A stretch of DNA of 64,000 bases, from NCBI RefSeq assembly GCF_008831265.1, contig NZ_VTTH01000005.1, positions 124,001-188,000 of the forward strand. The letters are read 5' to 3'. Under the pieces are notes generated by a model, which had not been told where the DNA came from, searched no databases, and worked only from the letters and a program-made list of their open reading frames with translations. A program made the position numbers and the translations under genes. The stretch is from Lacisediminimonas profundi. Lineage in GTDB: Bacteria; Pseudomonadota; Gammaproteobacteria; Burkholderiales; Burkholderiaceae_D. Below are positions 8,498 to 16,827 of this stretch, piece after piece; positions within the stretch are counted from its first letter, which is position 1; each line of letters opens with the position of its first letter.

Positions 8498-9301
8498 TCA
8501 GCCGAAGCGGCCGGTAATGTAGTCCTGGGTTTCTTTTTTCGACGGATTCAGGAAGATCTTGTCGGTCTCGTCAAACTCCACCAGCTCGCCCAGGTACATG
8601 TAGGCGGTGTAGTCCGAGCAGCGCGCAGCCTGCTGCATGTTGTGCGTGACGATCGCGATGGTGTAATCCTCTTTCAGCTCGGCGATCAGTTCCTCGATGC
8701 GGGTGGTCGAGATCGGGTCGAGCGCCGACGTCGGCTCGTCCAGCAGCAGCACGTCCGGCTTGACGGCGACGCCGCGGGCGATGCACAAGCGCTGCTGCTG
8801 CCCGCCCGACAGCGACAGGCCGCTCTGCTTGAGTTTGTCCTTGACCTCGCCCCACAGAGCGGCTTTTTTCAAAGCCCATTCGACCCGCTCATCCATCTCG
8901 CCGCGCGGCAGGTCCTCGTACAGCCGGACGCCGAAAGCGATATTGTCATACACCGACATCGGGAACGGCGTCGGCTTCTGGAACACCATGCCGATCTTGG
9001 CGCGCAGCATGTTCACGTCCTGCTGGCGATCCAGGATATTGCGGTCGCGGTAGACAATGCTGCCTTCGGCGCGCTGCCCCGGATACAGGTCATACATGCG
9101 GTTCAGCGTGCGCAGCAAGGTCGACTTTCCGCAGCCTGACGGACCGATGAAGGCAGTCACTTTCTTCTCGTAGATCTCGAGATTGATGTTCTTCAGGCCC
9201 TGGAAGTTGCCATACCAGAAGTCCAGGCCCGAAATCGAGATCGTGCTGCGCAGCGCCGGCGCCGCATTTTCCTGGATATGTTGGTTCATCATGTTCATCA
9301 T
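8498..9301 (-). CDS. pstB: Phosphate ABC transporter ATP-binding protein PstB
   Basis: A 267-residue ABC ATPase with Walker [10 protein letters not shown] (about residues 53-61), Q-loop [15 protein letters not shown] typical of PstB, signature LSGGQQQR, Walker [12 protein letters not shown] and the H-loop Val-Thr-His. It energises high-affinity phosphate import through PstC/PstA. The first codons contain four Met residues (9301, 9298, 9292, 9289), so the precise start is uncertain. It begins 4 bp after the pstA stop. Confidence 0.97.
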   Translation of the reverse strand: MMNMMNQHIQENAAPALRSTISISGLDFWYGNFQGLKNINLEIYEKKVTAFIGPSGCGKSTLLRTLNRMYDLYPGQRAEGSIVYRDRNILDRQQDVNMLRAKIGMVFQKPTPFPMSVYDNIAFGVRLYEDLPRGEMDERVEWALKKAALWGEVKDKLKQSGLSLSGGQQQRLCIARGVAVKPDVLLLDEPTSALDPISTTRIEELIAELKEDYTIAIVTHNMQQAARCSDYTAYMYLGELVEFDETDKIFLNPSKKETQDYITGRFG

Positions 9302-9305
9302 CGGG

Positions 9306-10220
9306 TCAGCCCTGTTTGGTCTGTTTGAACAACGTGCGCGAAAGGATATTCAGGCCGAGCACGCTGAAAGTAATCAGCAGCGCGCCGCCCCATGCCAGCG
9401 AACGCCAGTTTTCGTACGGGCTCATTGCAAACTGGTAGATCACCACCGGCAGGTTGGCCATCGGCGCATTCATGTTGGCGCTGAAGAACTGGTTGTTCAG
9501 CGCAGTAAACAACAGCGGCGCGGTCTCCCCGGCAATCCGGGCCAGGGCCAGCAGCACGCCGGTGACCACCCCCGCCTTGACTGCCCGCAAGCGCACCAGC
9601 ACCGCCACTTTCCAGCGCGGTGCGCCGAGCGCAAATGCTGCCTCGCGCAGGCTGGCCGGAACCAGGTTCAGCATGTTGTCAGTGGTGCGCACAATGACCG
9701 GAACGGCAATCAGCGAAATGGCGAAACTGCCGGCCCAACCCGAGAAATGCTTGATGTTGGCGACATAGATCGCATACACGAACAAGCCAATCACGATCGA
9801 CGGCGCCGACAGCATGATGTCGGTGACGAAGCGGGTCACCTGCCCGAGCACGCTCTTGTCGCCATATTCGGCAAGGTAGATGCCGGCCAGGATCCCGACC
9901 GGAGTGCTGACCGCGGTGGCGACGCCGACCATCATCAGGCTGCCGACGATGGCATTGGCCAGGCCGCCGCCGTCGCTGCCCGGCGCCGGCGTGCTCTGCG
10001 AGAACAAGGCAAAACTGACCGCCCCGAAGCCCTTGAGCAGCAGCACTGCCAGGATCCAGCCGAGGAAAGCAATGCCGACCACCATCGCCAGCACACACAG
10101 TGCAATGCCGAACTTGTGCCAAGCCAGCCGCCGCCGGTACACCGGATTGCGGCCGGCGGCTATCATTTCGGCTGCCTGGCTTGAATTGACGTCAGTTGAA
10201 TTCACTCCAATCGAACTCAT
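9306..10220 (-). CDS. pstA: Phosphate ABC transporter permease PstA
   Basis: A 304-residue inner-membrane permease with six predicted membrane spans and the ABC permease EAA-type loop ([23 protein letters not shown], about residues 195-217). The [25 protein letters not shown] region is characteristic of PstA. It overlaps pstC by an ATGA junction, indicating translational coupling in the phosphate uptake operon. Confidence 0.96.
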   Translation of the reverse strand: MSSIGVNSTDVNSSQAAEMIAAGRNPVYRRRLAWHKFGIALCVLAMVVGIAFLGWILAVLLLKGFGAVSFALFSQSTPAPGSDGGGLANAIVGSLMMVGVATAVSTPVGILAGIYLAEYGDKSVLGQVTRFVTDIMLSAPSIVIGLFVYAIYVANIKHFSGWAGSFAISLIAVPVIVRTTDNMLNLVPASLREAAFALGAPRWKVAVLVRLRAVKAGVVTGVLLALARIAGETAPLLFTALNNQFFSANMNAPMANLPVVIYQFAMSPYENWRSLAWGGALLITFSVLGLNILSRTLFKQTKQG

Positions 10221-11206
10221 GACGTGGCTCCTTCGCGGCGTTTGAGGCTTGCGAGCATTATCTTGGCGATCGCCAGCACAAGAAAAGTGATGACGAACAG
10301 GATCAGGCCGAGGGCATACAGCGATGACTGGTGCAACACCGACTCCGCCTCGGCAAATTCATTAGCCAGCGTGGAGGCGATACTGTTGCCCGGCGCGAAC
10401 AATGACCACGAAAGGTTGTGGGCGTTGCCAATGACGAAGGTGACCGCCATGGTCTCGCCCAGCGCCCGGCCCAAACCCAGCATCACGCCGCCGACCACGC
10501 CGGTCTTGGTGTAGGGGAGTACGATTTTCCGCACCACTTCCCAGCGCGTGCAACCCAGCCCATAAGCAGATTCTTTCAGCACGGTGGGCACCACCTCGAA
10601 CACGTCGCGCATGACGGAGGCAATGAAAGGAATGATCATCACGGCCAGGATCAGCCCGGCCGCGAGGATGCCGATGCCCATGGCGGGGCCGGCGAACAAC
10701 TGGCCCAGCACAGGAATTTTTCCGAGTGTATTGGCCAGCAGCGGTTGTACGGTTTCGGCGAAAAATGGGGCAAAAACGAACAGGCCCCACATACCGTAGA
10801 TGATGCTGGGCACGCCGGCCAGCAATTCGACCGCGGTACCCATGGGCCGCCGCAGCCATGTCGGGCAGATCTCGGTCAGGAACACGGCAATGCCGAAGCT
10901 GATCGGAAAAGCCACCGCCAGCGCCACGAGGGAGGTGGCGAGCGTGCCGACAATCGCGATCAGCCCGCCGTATTTATCATTGACCGGATCCCATTCGACC
11001 GCGGTCACGAAACCCAGGCCGAATTCACGCCAGGCAGGAATCGAACCGATGACCAGCGAAACGATGATTCCCGCCAGCACCAGCAGCACGCTGAACGCGA
11101 AAAACAAGGTCACCTTGTGGAACACGAAATCCTGCATGCGCTGCGTGCGCATGGTGGCCACCATTGCCTGCTCGGCAGCAATATCTTCCGGGGATTGCGA
11201 TTCCAT
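10217..11206 (-). CDS. pstC: Phosphate ABC transporter permease PstC
   Basis: A 329-residue permease with six membrane spans and the coupling loop [27 protein letters not shown]. The [32 protein letters not shown]-type region and [19 protein letters not shown] are PstC hallmarks. ATG 11206 is preferred because GGAG lies about 9 bp upstream and the resulting N-terminus matches the usual length; ATG 11245 is an in-frame alternative adding 13 residues. It is separated from pstS by about 140 bp holding two hairpins. Confidence 0.95.
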   Translation of the reverse strand: MESQSPEDIAAEQAMVATMRTQRMQDFVFHKVTLFFAFSVLLVLAGIIVSLVIGSIPAWREFGLGFVTAVEWDPVNDKYGGLIAIVGTLATSLVALAVAFPISFGIAVFLTEICPTWLRRPMGTAVELLAGVPSIIYGMWGLFVFAPFFAETVQPLLANTLGKIPVLGQLFAGPAMGIGILAAGLILAVMIIPFIASVMRDVFEVVPTVLKESAYGLGCTRWEVVRKIVLPYTKTGVVGGVMLGLGRALGETMAVTFVIGNAHNLSWSLFAPGNSIASTLANEFAEAESVLHQSSLYALGLILFVITFLVLAIAKIMLASLKRREGATS

Positions 11207-11261
11207 CGTCTGCGCTCCGAGAGTGACCGAGTAAGGTACGCTCATTTTTTTCCGATCCCGT

Positions 11262-11289
11262 TTTGAAAACGGGCCGCATGGGCGGCCCG
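11262..11289 (-). terminator. Partial terminator / mRNA hairpin between pstS and pstC
   Basis: On the minus strand an 8-bp GC stem (CGGGCCGC pairing with GCGGCCCG, loop CCAT) is followed directly by TTTT. A second 7-bp stem, CCCGCGG with loop ATTG, lies just before it at 11312-11329. Such a leaky terminator or stabilising structure after pstS would let far more binding protein than permease be made, the ratio usual for periplasmic transporters. The short T-run argues for partial read-through. Confidence 0.6.
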
Positions 11290-11348
11290 GTCCTGCTGAC
11301 TACTTTTGTTGCCCGCGGCAATCCGCGGGTCATCTGGCAAAAAGCAGC

Positions 11349-12392
11349 TTAGTTCAGCGCCTTGCCGCTGCTATCCTTCAACTGCGATTTCCATGCATCC
11401 TGCACCACCTTCACGACCGCTGCAGGCATCGGCACATACTCCAGCTCGGTTGCCATGGCGCCACCGTTCTTGTAAGCCCAGTCGAAGAACTTCAGCACGT
11501 CGCGGCCCTTGGCTGCATCAGCCTGGGTCTTGTGCATCAGGATAAACGACGCGCCGGTAATCGGCCAGCTGGTCTTGCCTGCCTGGTTGGTCAGCACGAT
11601 ATTGAAGCCCGGGGTCTTGGCCCAGTCAGCACCGGCAGCAGCCGCCTTGAAGGTATCGTCGTCAGGCTGCACGAACTGGCCGTCGCGATTTTGCAGTTGG
11701 GCGTGCGTGATCTTGTTGCGCTTGGCATAGGCGTACTCGACGTAGCCGATCGAACCCTTGATACGCTGCACGTTCGCTGCCACGCCTTCGTTGCCCTTGC
11801 CGCCCACACCGGTCGGCCACTTGACTGCGGTACCGGCGCCGACAACCGACTTGAACTCGGCGCTGACTTTGGACAGGTAGTCGGTGAACAGGAAGGAAGT
11901 ACCCGAACCGTCGGAACGGTGAACCACCGTGATATCCGTGTCAGGCAGCATTACGCCCTTGTTGATGGCCACGATTGCAGGCGCATTCCATTTCTTGATT
12001 TTGCCCAGGTAGATGTCGCCCAGCACCTGGCCGGTCAGCTTGAGCTCGCCTGGCTTGATACCGTCCACATTCAATACTGGAACCACGCCGCCCATCACTG
12101 CAGGAAACTGCATCAGGCCTTCTTTTTCCAGCTCAGCCGCGGCAAGCGGCATGTCGGAAGCGCCGAAATCGACAGTCTTGGCCTTGATCTGCTTGATGCC
12201 GCCGCCCGATCCGATCGATTGGTAGTTGAGGCCGATGTTGGTCGACTTCTTGTAAGCCTCTGCCCATTTCGCGTAGATCGGGTATGGGAAGGTTGCGCCG
12301 GCGCCGGTGATGTCCGCTGCGACGGCGGTTCCGAACAGCGAGGCGAATCCGGCTGCCAGTACAGCCGATTTCAGGATTTTGTTCAGTTGCAT
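11349..12392 (-). CDS. pstS: Phosphate ABC transporter substrate-binding protein PstS
   Basis: A 347-residue periplasmic binding protein. The signal peptide spans residues 1-25 (cleavage after TAVAA). Phosphate-contacting motifs are seen: GAGATFPYPIYAKW at the mature N-terminus, SIGSGGGIKQI, DFGASDMPL, and HRSDGSGTSFLFTDYL. ATG 12392 is chosen because an AGGGAG ribosome site precedes it and the signal peptide starts there; a longer frame would add a non-secretory extension. A PHO-box promoter lies 50-70 bp upstream. It heads the seven-gene pst-pho operon. Confidence 0.97.
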   Translation of the reverse strand: MQLNKILKSAVLAAGFASLFGTAVAADITGAGATFPYPIYAKWAEAYKKSTNIGLNYQSIGSGGGIKQIKAKTVDFGASDMPLAAAELEKEGLMQFPAVMGGVVPVLNVDGIKPGELKLTGQVLGDIYLGKIKKWNAPAIVAINKGVMLPDTDITVVHRSDGSGTSFLFTDYLSKVSAEFKSVVGAGTAVKWPTGVGGKGNEGVAANVQRIKGSIGYVEYAYAKRNKITHAQLQNRDGQFVQPDDDTFKAAAAGADWAKTPGFNIVLTNQAGKTSWPITGASFILMHKTQADAAKGRDVLKFFDWAYKNGGAMATELEYVPMPAAVVKVVQDAWKSQLKDSSGKALN

Positions 12393-12426
12393 GTTTACTC
12401 CCTTGGTTGGCAATTCAACTGGCGTC

Positions 12427-12460
12427 ACTGTAATCTTTGAATATGACAGCTTTGTGACGG
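12427..12460 (-). promoter_or_regulatory. PHO-box promoter of pstS
   Basis: Reading the minus strand, half-sites CCGTCAC and CTGTCAT (the second a perfect consensus copy) stand 11 bp apart at 12460-12443, separated by AAAG. Exactly 10 bp later comes a -10-like hexamer TACAGT (12432-12427). This is the class geometry in which the PhoB array replaces the -35 element. Transcription would start about 30 bp before the pstS ribosome site. Confidence 0.88.
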
Positions 12461-12492
12461 GAAGGCTCCCCATTCCGACCAACCGGGATCCA

Positions 12493-12537
12493 TTGTAACA
12501 AGCGCGTCATAAAGCGGTAACACACGCGGATTAGACT
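12493..12537 (+). promoter_or_regulatory. PHO-box-like triple half-site promoter of ppk
   Basis: Three half-sites TTGTAAC (12493), GCGTCAT (12504) and CGGTAAC (12515) follow each other at an exact 11-bp period. Ten bp after the last comes TAGACT (12532-12537), a fair -10 hexamer. The array points toward ppk, whose ATG is at 12577, and is back to back with the pstS array. Individual half-sites match the consensus CTGTCAT at 4-5 of 7 positions, so the spacing is the stronger evidence. Confidence 0.68.
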
Positions 12538-12576
12538 GGCTCGCGCGCACAATCCCCTGAGTCCAGGTTGACATCA

Positions 12577-14793
12577 ATGATAAAGAGCAAAAACGAGGCC
12601 GGTCAGGAATCGCCCCAAGAGGCTGGCGACATAGCCAGCCATAAGGGTAACGACAAAGGTAACGGTAGCGCCGGCCGGCAAAGCGGCAGGAAATTCGGAA
12701 AAGCATCTGGCCGCAGCATTGTTCCGCACAAGCGGGAAGCCTACCTGAACCGGGAGCTATCCCTGCTCCAGTTCAACCGCCGCGTACTGGCACAAGCCGA
12801 AGATACCGCCATTCCCCTGCTGGAACGGCTGCGTTTCCTGTGCATAGTCAGCAGCAACCTGGACGAGTTCTTCGAGGTGCGCATCGCCAGCCTGCTGGCC
12901 CAGGACCAGATGGACGGCCAGCAAATCGGTCCGGATGCGCTGCGGGCGATTTTCGCGCTTTCTTCAGACGAATGCCACGACATCGTCGAGCGGCAATACG
13001 CCATCCTTAACGGCGATATCCTGCCGCACCTGGCTGCGCGCGGCATTCACCTGTTACGCAACAAGGACCGCAACGAAGCGCAGCGTGCCTGGGTGAAGCA
13101 ATACTTTGAGCGCGAGGTGCGCCCGCTGTTGACGCCGATCGGCCTGGATCCCGCGCATCCTTTCCCGCAGGTGGTCAACAAAAGCCTGAACTTCATTTTC
13201 GAGCTGTCCGGAAAGGATGCTTTCGGCCGCGGCACCTCGATTGCCATCCTGAAAGCACCGCGGGTGTTGCCGCGGGTAATACAACTGCCGGATCACCTGT
13301 CCCCGAGCGGCAAGTCGTTCTGCCTGCTTTCGTCGGTGATCCACGCCCATGTGGGCGATTTGTTCCCGGGACGCCAGGTGGTGGATTACTCGCAGTTCCG
13401 TGTCACCCGCAACAGCGACCTTTGGGTGGATGAAGAAGAAGTGGAAAACCTGCGGCTGGCGCTGCAAACCGAACTGCAGAGCCGTCCGTTCGGCCTGGCG
13501 GTGCGGCTGGAAGTGGCAAAGAATTGCCCGCCACACCTGTCCCAGTTCCTGCTCGATCAATTCGGCATTGCCCAGAGCCGGCTGTTTGAAGTGGACGGCC
13601 CGGTCAATATGGTGCGGCTGAATGAACTGATCGAACTCAGCAGCCAGCCCAGCATGCGCTTCCCCTCCTTTGTGCCGGGCTTCCCGGAAGACCTCGGGCA
13701 AACGGATATCTTTCATGCCCTTCAGAAAAAGGATGTGCTGCTGCATCATCCGTTCCAGTCTTTCCAGCCGGTGCTCGATTTCATCCGCAGCGCCGCCGCC
13801 GATCCAGCCGTGGTCGCGATCAAGCAAACCATCTACCGGACCGGAATCAATTCCGACCTGATGGAATCGCTGATCGCTGCCGCCGTGAGCGGCAAGGAAG
13901 TGACGGTGGTGCTGGAGTTGATGGCGCGCTTCGACGAAGAGGCGAACATAAAATGGGCAAACCGCCTGGAGCGGGTCGGCGCGCAGGTCGTGTACGGCGT
14001 GGTCGGGCTCAAGACGCATGCCAAGCTGGCGCTGGTGGTACGGCGCGAGGAAAGCGGGCTGCGCCAGTATGCCCACCTCGGCACCGGCAATTACCATCCG
14101 ACCACGACCCGCTTCTACACCGACTTCGGGGTGCTGACCGCCAACCCGCTGATTGCCGCAGACGTCAATGAAGTATTCATGCACCTCACCAGCATGACCA
14201 AGCCGAGGAAGCTCAACCACTTGTGGCTGGCGCCGTTCACGCTGCAAAAGCAGCTGGTGCAGGCTATTCGCCACGAAGCCGCCATTGCGCGCGCCGGCCG
14301 CCCGGCCCGTATCATTGCCAAGATGAATGCGCTGCTCGACGAATCGGTGATCCGCGCCTTGTATGGCGCCTCGCAGGACGGGGTCAAGATCGACCTGATC
14401 GTGCGCGGCGCCTGCGCCTTGCGCCCGGGCGTGGCCGGCCTATCGGAAAACATCCGGGTGCGCTCCATTGTCGGGCGCTTCCTGGAACATTCACGCATTT
14501 TCTATTTCCGCAACGACCTGGCGCACGACGTCTGCCTGTCGAGCGCGGACTGGATGGGACGCAACCTGCTGCGCCGGATCGAAGTCGCCTTCCCGGTGCT
14601 GGACAAGGCACTCAAGAAGCGCGTCATCACCGAAGGGTTGAACCCCTACCTGAAGGACAATGTCGATGCCTGGGAACTGGAGCCCGACGGCCAATACCGT
14701 CGACGCCGTGCACGTGCCAGGCAGACCCGCTTCTCGGCGCAGGCATGGCTGATGCAGCAACTTGGCCATGCCGCCGGCCACGGAGCGATGTGA
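12577..14793 (+). CDS. ppk: Polyphosphate kinase 1
   Basis: A 738-residue Ppk1, which reversibly transfers the ATP gamma-phosphate to long-chain polyphosphate. The N-terminal ~50 residues are a basic, Gly/Ser-rich extension not common to the family. Then come YLNRELSLLQFNRRVLAQA, SSNLDEFFEVR and PLLTPIGLDPAHPFP, followed by two phospholipase-D-like domains with the autophosphorylated His in GLKTHAKLALVVR and the HLGTGNYHP loop. ATG 12577 is the first ATG after the putative PHO-box promoter. The stop overlaps the sixA start (TGATG). Confidence 0.97.
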   Translation: MIKSKNEAGQESPQEAGDIASHKGNDKGNGSAGRQSGRKFGKASGRSIVPHKREAYLNRELSLLQFNRRVLAQAEDTAIPLLERLRFLCIVSSNLDEFFEVRIASLLAQDQMDGQQIGPDALRAIFALSSDECHDIVERQYAILNGDILPHLAARGIHLLRNKDRNEAQRAWVKQYFEREVRPLLTPIGLDPAHPFPQVVNKSLNFIFELSGKDAFGRGTSIAILKAPRVLPRVIQLPDHLSPSGKSFCLLSSVIHAHVGDLFPGRQVVDYSQFRVTRNSDLWVDEEEVENLRLALQTELQSRPFGLAVRLEVAKNCPPHLSQFLLDQFGIAQSRLFEVDGPVNMVRLNELIELSSQPSMRFPSFVPGFPEDLGQTDIFHALQKKDVLLHHPFQSFQPVLDFIRSAAADPAVVAIKQTIYRTGINSDLMESLIAAAVSGKEVTVVLELMARFDEEANIKWANRLERVGAQVVYGVVGLKTHAKLALVVRREESGLRQYAHLGTGNYHPTTTRFYTDFGVLTANPLIAADVNEVFMHLTSMTKPRKLNHLWLAPFTLQKQLVQAIRHEAAIARAGRPARIIAKMNALLDESVIRALYGASQDGVKIDLIVRGACALRPGVAGLSENIRVRSIVGRFLEHSRIFYFRNDLAHDVCLSSADWMGRNLLRRIEVAFPVLDKALKKRVITEGLNPYLKDNVDAWELEPDGQYRRRRARARQTRFSAQAWLMQQLGHAAGHGAM

Positions 14794-15254
14794 TGGACCT
14801 GATCCTCTGGCGGCATGCGCAAGCGCAGGAACCCGGCGAGGATATCGAGGACCTGGCGCGAGCGCTGACACCCAAGGGCCGCAAGCAGGCGCGACGAATG
14901 GCCCAGTGGCTGGAACAGGTATTGCCGACCAGTTGCCGCATCCTGGTCAGCCCGGCGCTGCGCACGGTACAGACCGCAGCGGCGCTAGGCCGTCAGTACC
15001 GGCTGTGCGAGGAAATCGGTCCCGGCGCCGATGCAGACACCCTGCTGCAGGCGGCACGCTGGCCTGACAGCCGTAGCCCGGTGTTACTGGTCGGACACCA
15101 GCCGGCGCTGGGCGAGGTCGCTGCGCGCCTGCTGACCGGACAAGCCGGAGAGATGGCCATCCGCAAAGGCTGTGTCTGGTGGATTGCCGGGCGGGAGGAT
15201 GGAGACGGCAATGTATTGCGTGCGGTCGTCTGCCCCGACCTGGCCCGCAAGTAG
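14793..15254 (+). CDS. sixA: Phosphohistidine phosphatase SixA
   Basis: A 153-residue histidine phosphatase. The catalytic LILWRHAQA (RHG-type motif, His near residue 8) opens the protein, the second Arg lies in SPALRTVQTA, and the second His in LLVGHQPALGE. SixA removes phosphate from histidine phosphotransfer domains or PTS proteins. Its start overlaps the ppk stop by one base, so the two are translated together. The link to polyphosphate metabolism is positional only. Confidence 0.92.
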   Translation: MDLILWRHAQAQEPGEDIEDLARALTPKGRKQARRMAQWLEQVLPTSCRILVSPALRTVQTAAALGRQYRLCEEIGPGADADTLLQAARWPDSRSPVLLVGHQPALGEVAARLLTGQAGEMAIRKGCVWWIAGREDGDGNVLRAVVCPDLARK

Positions 15255-15267
15255 GCGGCAAGGAAGG

Positions 15268-15290
15268 CAAGGAAGGCATTGCCTTCCTTG
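15268..15290. terminator. Convergent hairpin between sixA and olsB
   Basis: A perfect 11-bp inverted repeat, CAAGGAAGGCA pairing with TGCCTTCCTTG, sits between the convergent sixA and acyltransferase genes. There is no T-run, so it may act weakly in both directions. Confidence 0.5.
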
Positions 15291-15299
15291 TGTCATGGA

Positions 15300-16079
15300 T
15301 TACTGCAGGCCTTCGCGCCGCAGGTAATGGCGGGCATAGCGCCGCTCCAGCTTGGCCAGCGGCAGCAGCATGAACAGGTCAGCGGAATTGAATTCAGGAT
15401 CCCAGGCCGGCGCGCCGCCGATCCATGCGCCCCCGCGCAGATAGCCCTTGATCAACGGCGGCACCCACGGCTCTTGCGGCGCCGCTGCTTCCGGCATGTC
15501 GAACGGCAGGATGGGTGACACCCGGTAAGCTTCCGGCGCCAGGTGCCTGCCCTGCAGCGACTGGCAGACAGCCGCGGCGTTGCTGCCGCCATCGGCCAGG
15601 CTGATGCTGGCGCAGCCAATCAGGTAATCGCATTTTTCCCGCGCCATGAAAGCTGCCAGGCCGGACCACAGCAGGCTGATCACAGCCCCGCCACGGTAGT
15701 CGGGATGGACACAGGCTCGCCCTGCCTCTGCCATGGCGCCACGCAACTGATCAAGCGGAGCCAGGTCGAACTCGCGTTCCGAATAATAAGCGCCAATACG
15801 GCGCGCGGAGCCAGGCCCGAGCACGCGGTAGGTGCCCACCACTTCCGACGTGTAGTCATCGCGCACGATCAGGTGCTCGCAGACATCATCGTACTCATCC
15901 TGGTCCAGTCCGCTGGCGTGGCCGGGCAAGGACAGTCCCATTGCTTGAATGAAAAGCTGGTGACGCAGGCGCTGGACTTCCCTGACTTCGGAAGCAGACG
16001 TGGCAAGACCGAGGGTCAGCCGTGGTGAATGAGGGGTGGCAGGGGATGTGGCAGCCAGGCTGCCGGAGGACAATTGCAT
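15300..16079 (-). CDS. OlsB-like GNAT N-acyltransferase (ornithine lipid synthesis candidate)
   Basis: A 259-residue protein of the OlsB/hemolysin-type GNAT family, which acylates the alpha-amine of ornithine with 3-hydroxyacyl-ACP as the first step to phosphorus-free ornithine lipids. The opening LRHQLFIQAMG, the acidic LDQDEYDDVCEHLIVRD, the VVGTYRVLG strand, AEAGRACVHPDYRGG and the GCASISLADGG loop fit this family. ATG 16079 has a GGATGG site; ATG 16109 is an alternative. A PHO-box-like array lies upstream. The OlsA partner is not in the window; a long-chain N-acyl amino acid synthase is the main alternative. Confidence 0.8.
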   Translation of the reverse strand: MQLSSGSLAATSPATPHSPRLTLGLATSASEVREVQRLRHQLFIQAMGLSLPGHASGLDQDEYDDVCEHLIVRDDYTSEVVGTYRVLGPGSARRIGAYYSEREFDLAPLDQLRGAMAEAGRACVHPDYRGGAVISLLWSGLAAFMAREKCDYLIGCASISLADGGSNAAAVCQSLQGRHLAPEAYRVSPILPFDMPEAAAPQEPWVPPLIKGYLRGGAWIGGAPAWDPEFNSADLFMLLPLAKLERRYARHYLRREGLQ

Positions 16080-16132
16080 GACACCATCCGGGGTGGTTGA
16101 AAACCCCATCAGGCTAACGTGCGAATGCTGCG

Positions 16133-16166
16133 CTTATGTGACCGGGCAGTTGCAGTCTTGTGACAC
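16133..16166 (-). promoter_or_regulatory. PHO-box-like array upstream of the olsB-like gene
   Basis: On the minus strand, half-sites GTGTCAC (16166-16160), CTGCAAC (16155-16149) and CGGTCAC (16144-16138) repeat every 11 bp. Ten bp after the second half-site is CATAAG (16138-16133), a -10-like hexamer. This gives a phosphate-starvation promoter about 25-55 bp before the acyltransferase start. The middle half-site is degenerate (4 of 7). Confidence 0.65.
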
Positions 16167-16204
16167 TGGCCGCGGCCGGCGCCACAGGACTGCCAAGCGC
16201 GAAC

Positions 16205-16750
16205 TCAGTCCTGCTTTTCCTTGCGCGGACGACCGGCCTTCAGCGGCGGCAGGCTTTCAACCCACTTTTTCAGCGCGTCCTTGTCGAGCGTACGGATCAG
16301 GGCGACGCCGACCCGCAGCAGTTCACTCTTTTTCACCGCGAAGCCAGCCGACAGGCAGGCCTTCTTGACCTCGGCCAGCACCGCGTATTCCGTTTCCGGC
16401 ATGGTAAAACTGTCGCGCACCACTTTCACCTTCTTGAGCTTGAGCTTGCGAGCCGCTTCAGCCTTGCTATTGTCCGTGATCGCCACGACCGCGGCCGTAG
16501 CTGGCGCTTTCTCCGCTGGCTTTGGCGCTACTTTCGCGACTGGCTTTTCCGCGGCCTTTACAACTGGCGTTGCCGCAGCCTTCGCGACTGGTTTTACCGC
16601 AGCCTTTGGCGCCGGCTTTGCCGCAGCCTTTGGCGCCGGCTTTGCCGCAGCCTTGGCGGGCGCTGTCGATGCCGCAGGCCGTTTCGCTGCTACCGGTTTC
16701 TTAACCGCGGCCGATTTGCTTGCTACCGCACTGCCTGCTTTTGTCGCCAT
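16205..16750 (-). CDS. Histone-H1-like Lys/Ala/Pro-rich protein with conserved C-terminal domain
   Basis: A 181-residue protein in two parts. Residues 1-90 are a low-complexity basic tail of KPAPKAA / KPVAKAA pseudo-repeats resembling eukaryotic H1 tails and bacterial AlgP/Hc1-type proteins. Residues 95-181 look folded (FTMPETEYAVLAEVKKACL, KKSELLRVGVALI) and end in a GRPRKEKQD tail resembling an AT-hook. A nucleoid-binding or polyphosphate-binding role is inference. The upstream region is very AT-rich with a TATAAT hexamer. It lies among the phosphate genes but shows no PHO box. Confidence 0.75.
   Translation of the reverse strand: MATKAGSAVASKSAAVKKPVAAKRPAASTAPAKAAAKPAPKAAAKPAPKAAVKPVAKAAATPVVKAAEKPVAKVAPKPAEKAPATAAVVAITDNSKAEAARKLKLKKVKVVRDSFTMPETEYAVLAEVKKACLSAGFAVKKSELLRVGVALIRTLDKDALKKWVESLPPLKAGRPRKEKQD
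16597..16644. repeat. Perfect 24-bp tandem duplication in the histone-like gene
   Basis: Two identical 24-bp copies (16597-16620 and 16621-16644), followed by a partial third, encode the KAAAKPAP units of the basic tail. The copies are identical at DNA level, which points to recent slippage or recombination. Confidence 0.85.
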
Positions 16751-16782
16751 GTTGAACGCTCCCGTTGGTTCGATCCAGATGA

Positions 16783-16788
16783 ATTATA
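16783..16788 (-). promoter_or_regulatory. Probable -10 element of the histone-like gene
   Basis: A perfect TATAAT on the minus strand lies about 33 bp before the ATG, inside a 35-bp stretch that is almost pure A/T and stands out from the GC-rich surroundings. No good -35 is visible. Confidence 0.5.
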
Positions 16789-16827
16789 TAAATAATATAT
16801 ACAATTATTGAAAGACGTGCAAATCCG

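Noticed and set aside
13054-14274. Long open frame antisense to ppk
   Set aside because: It mirrors the codon pattern of ppk, has no recognisable domain, and ppk itself is unmistakable.
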